The position numbers and the translations under genes were made by a program. This document shows positions 5,027-5,594 of a stretch of 5,594 nucleotides of DNA, piece after piece. Below the pieces are notes generated by a model that saw nothing but the letters and a program-made list of their open reading frames with translations, was not told the origin of the DNA and searched no databases. The stretch spans positions 9,818 through 15,411 of the forward strand of contig SVTU01000020.1 in the NCBI GenBank assembly GCA_015063655.1. Reading direction: 5' to 3'. The stretch's first letter is position 1. Each line of letters starts with the position of its first letter. This DNA comes from Oscillospiraceae bacterium (GTDB taxonomy: Bacteria; Bacillota; Clostridia; Oscillospirales; CAG-272).

Positions 5027-5067
5027 AAACGAAGAGGCACCGTACGATGTACGGTGCCTCTTCGTTT
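5027..5067 (-). terminator. Intrinsic terminator of the minus-strand gene at 5098-5592
   Basis: A perfect 19-bp stem (5027-5045 with 5049-5067) closes a 3-nt loop GAT. On the minus strand it ends in TTTTT (5029-5025), 30 nt after the stop codon of the downstream-lying gene. On the plus strand only TTT follows, so termination there would be weaker. Its GGCACCG/CGGTGCC core resembles the GAGCACCG/CGGTGCTC core of the two hairpins to its left. Confidence 0.85.
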
Positions 5068-5097
5068 GGTTATCTGAACCATGCTTCGCTTGGGTGA

Positions 5098-5592
5098 TTA
5101 TGAAATTCGCTCCAGCATGCTAAGAAAGCTTTTGGCGTGGTATACGGTATATTCGTGCATTCTGTCGCCCGCCTCTACGTGGCGGTCGGAATGCTTGGGT
5201 ATATCGGTCTTTCTCGGCTTGAGCCATTGAATATGCCGTGCGTCCTCGGGTACCGTTTCCGAGGCTGTGGCGATAACGGGGCCTCGGCACGGGCAAATCA
5301 GCAGGATCTTTTTGGCCTCCTCGCATGCCTCGAAGGTATACGGCACAGAGACGTAGTGCTTCATAAGAATGAAATCCTTGCGTTGGCTTAGCATGCCGTT
5401 TTCGTGCAGATACAGGGCGGAGCGTTTTTTCGGCGACGCGAGAAAGCGTATGACGAATATAGTCTGTGGTGTGCGAAGCTCCCACAGCCCTGCTTCCTTG
5501 TGGTAGGATAGCGAGCCGTGATGCTGAAAGGCTATGCGACGCAAGCCTTTCAATACCTTTCTTCTTGCCCATGAGGTGCGCAAGGAAAGCAT
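5098..5592 (-). CDS. Uncharacterised protein, possibly 5'-truncated by the window edge
   Basis: The frame runs from an ATG at 5592, two nt from the window end, to TAA at 5098-5100: 164 residues if that start is real. No ribosome binding site can be checked, and the frame may continue beyond the window. I do not recognise the family. The protein is basic overall, has no long hydrophobic segment or signal peptide, and has alternating aliphatic stretches such as TIFVIRFLAS and KKILLICPC that suggest beta strands of a soluble fold. A CxC (CPC) near residue 100 is the only cysteine cluster. I chose this frame over the overlapping minus-strand frame at 5120-5572 because its composition is protein-like, while the other is rich in Arg, Ser and Pro. 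It is followed by a good terminator and faces the tRNA unit tail to tail. Confidence 0.65.
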   Translation of the reverse strand: MLSLRTSWARRKVLKGLRRIAFQHHGSLSYHKEAGLWELRTPQTIFVIRFLASPKKRSALYLHENGMLSQRKDFILMKHYVSVPYTFEACEEAKKILLICPCRGPVIATASETVPEDARHIQWLKPRKTDIPKHSDRHVEAGDRMHEYTVYHAKSFLSMLERIS

Positions 5593-5594
5593 GG

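Noticed and set aside
5120..5572. Alternative minus-strand 150-codon frame overlapping the right-hand gene
   Set aside because: Its composition is biased to Arg, Ser and Pro without hydrophobic pattern, as expected of an off-frame shadow of 5098-5592.

Overview
The window looks like chromosomal DNA of a low-to-mid GC Gram-positive bacterium of the Bacillota, most likely a clostridial (Clostridia-type) species. The evidence is the L27 ribosomal protein with the N-terminal extension MLKLSLQFF that is removed by the Prp protease, the rplU-prp-rpmA gene order, strong AGGAGG-type ribosome binding sites, A-tract-rich TTGACA/TATAAT promoters, and a pair of M16 peptidase genes of the Bacillus YmfF/YmfH type. 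No organism name can be given from the sequence alone.

Layout. (1) Positions 1-3223, minus strand: an operon read right to left of a non-catalytic M16-like protein (YmfF type), a catalytic M16 zinc peptidase (YmfH type, overlapping the first by 11 nt) and folD (bifunctional methylene-THF dehydrogenase/cyclohydrolase), which runs off the left edge. (2) Positions 3224-3483: a divergent intergenic region with a minus-strand promoter for the M16 operon, a very strong plus-strand promoter and a probable L21 leader. (3) Positions 3484-4474, plus strand: rplU (L21), prp (the cysteine protease that trims L27) and rpmA (L27). (4) Positions 4475-4611: a hairpin after rpmA and a second strong promoter nearly identical to the rplU promoter. 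(5) Positions 4612-4763: elongator tRNA-Met(CAT) directly abutting tRNA-Glu(TTC). (6) Positions 4764-5097: about 330 nt without a credible gene but full of structure. It holds a terminator palindrome that extends into the tRNA-Glu gene, a 47-nt direct repeat of it 188 nt downstream, a long imperfect palindrome between the two, an inverted 27-nt remnant of the tRNA-Glu 3' end, and a further terminator. (7) Positions 5098-5592, minus strand: an unrecognised protein gene reaching the right edge.

The L21-Prp-L27 block is self-contained: Prp is made between the two 50S proteins and removes the first nine residues of its neighbour L27. The M16 pair probably works as a catalytic/non-catalytic heterodimer. 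The least ordinary part is the tRNA-Glu downstream region, which looks like a small palindromic interspersed element or rearrangement built on the tRNA 3' end and its terminator. I see no integrase, transposase, CRISPR array or clear new gene system in the window.
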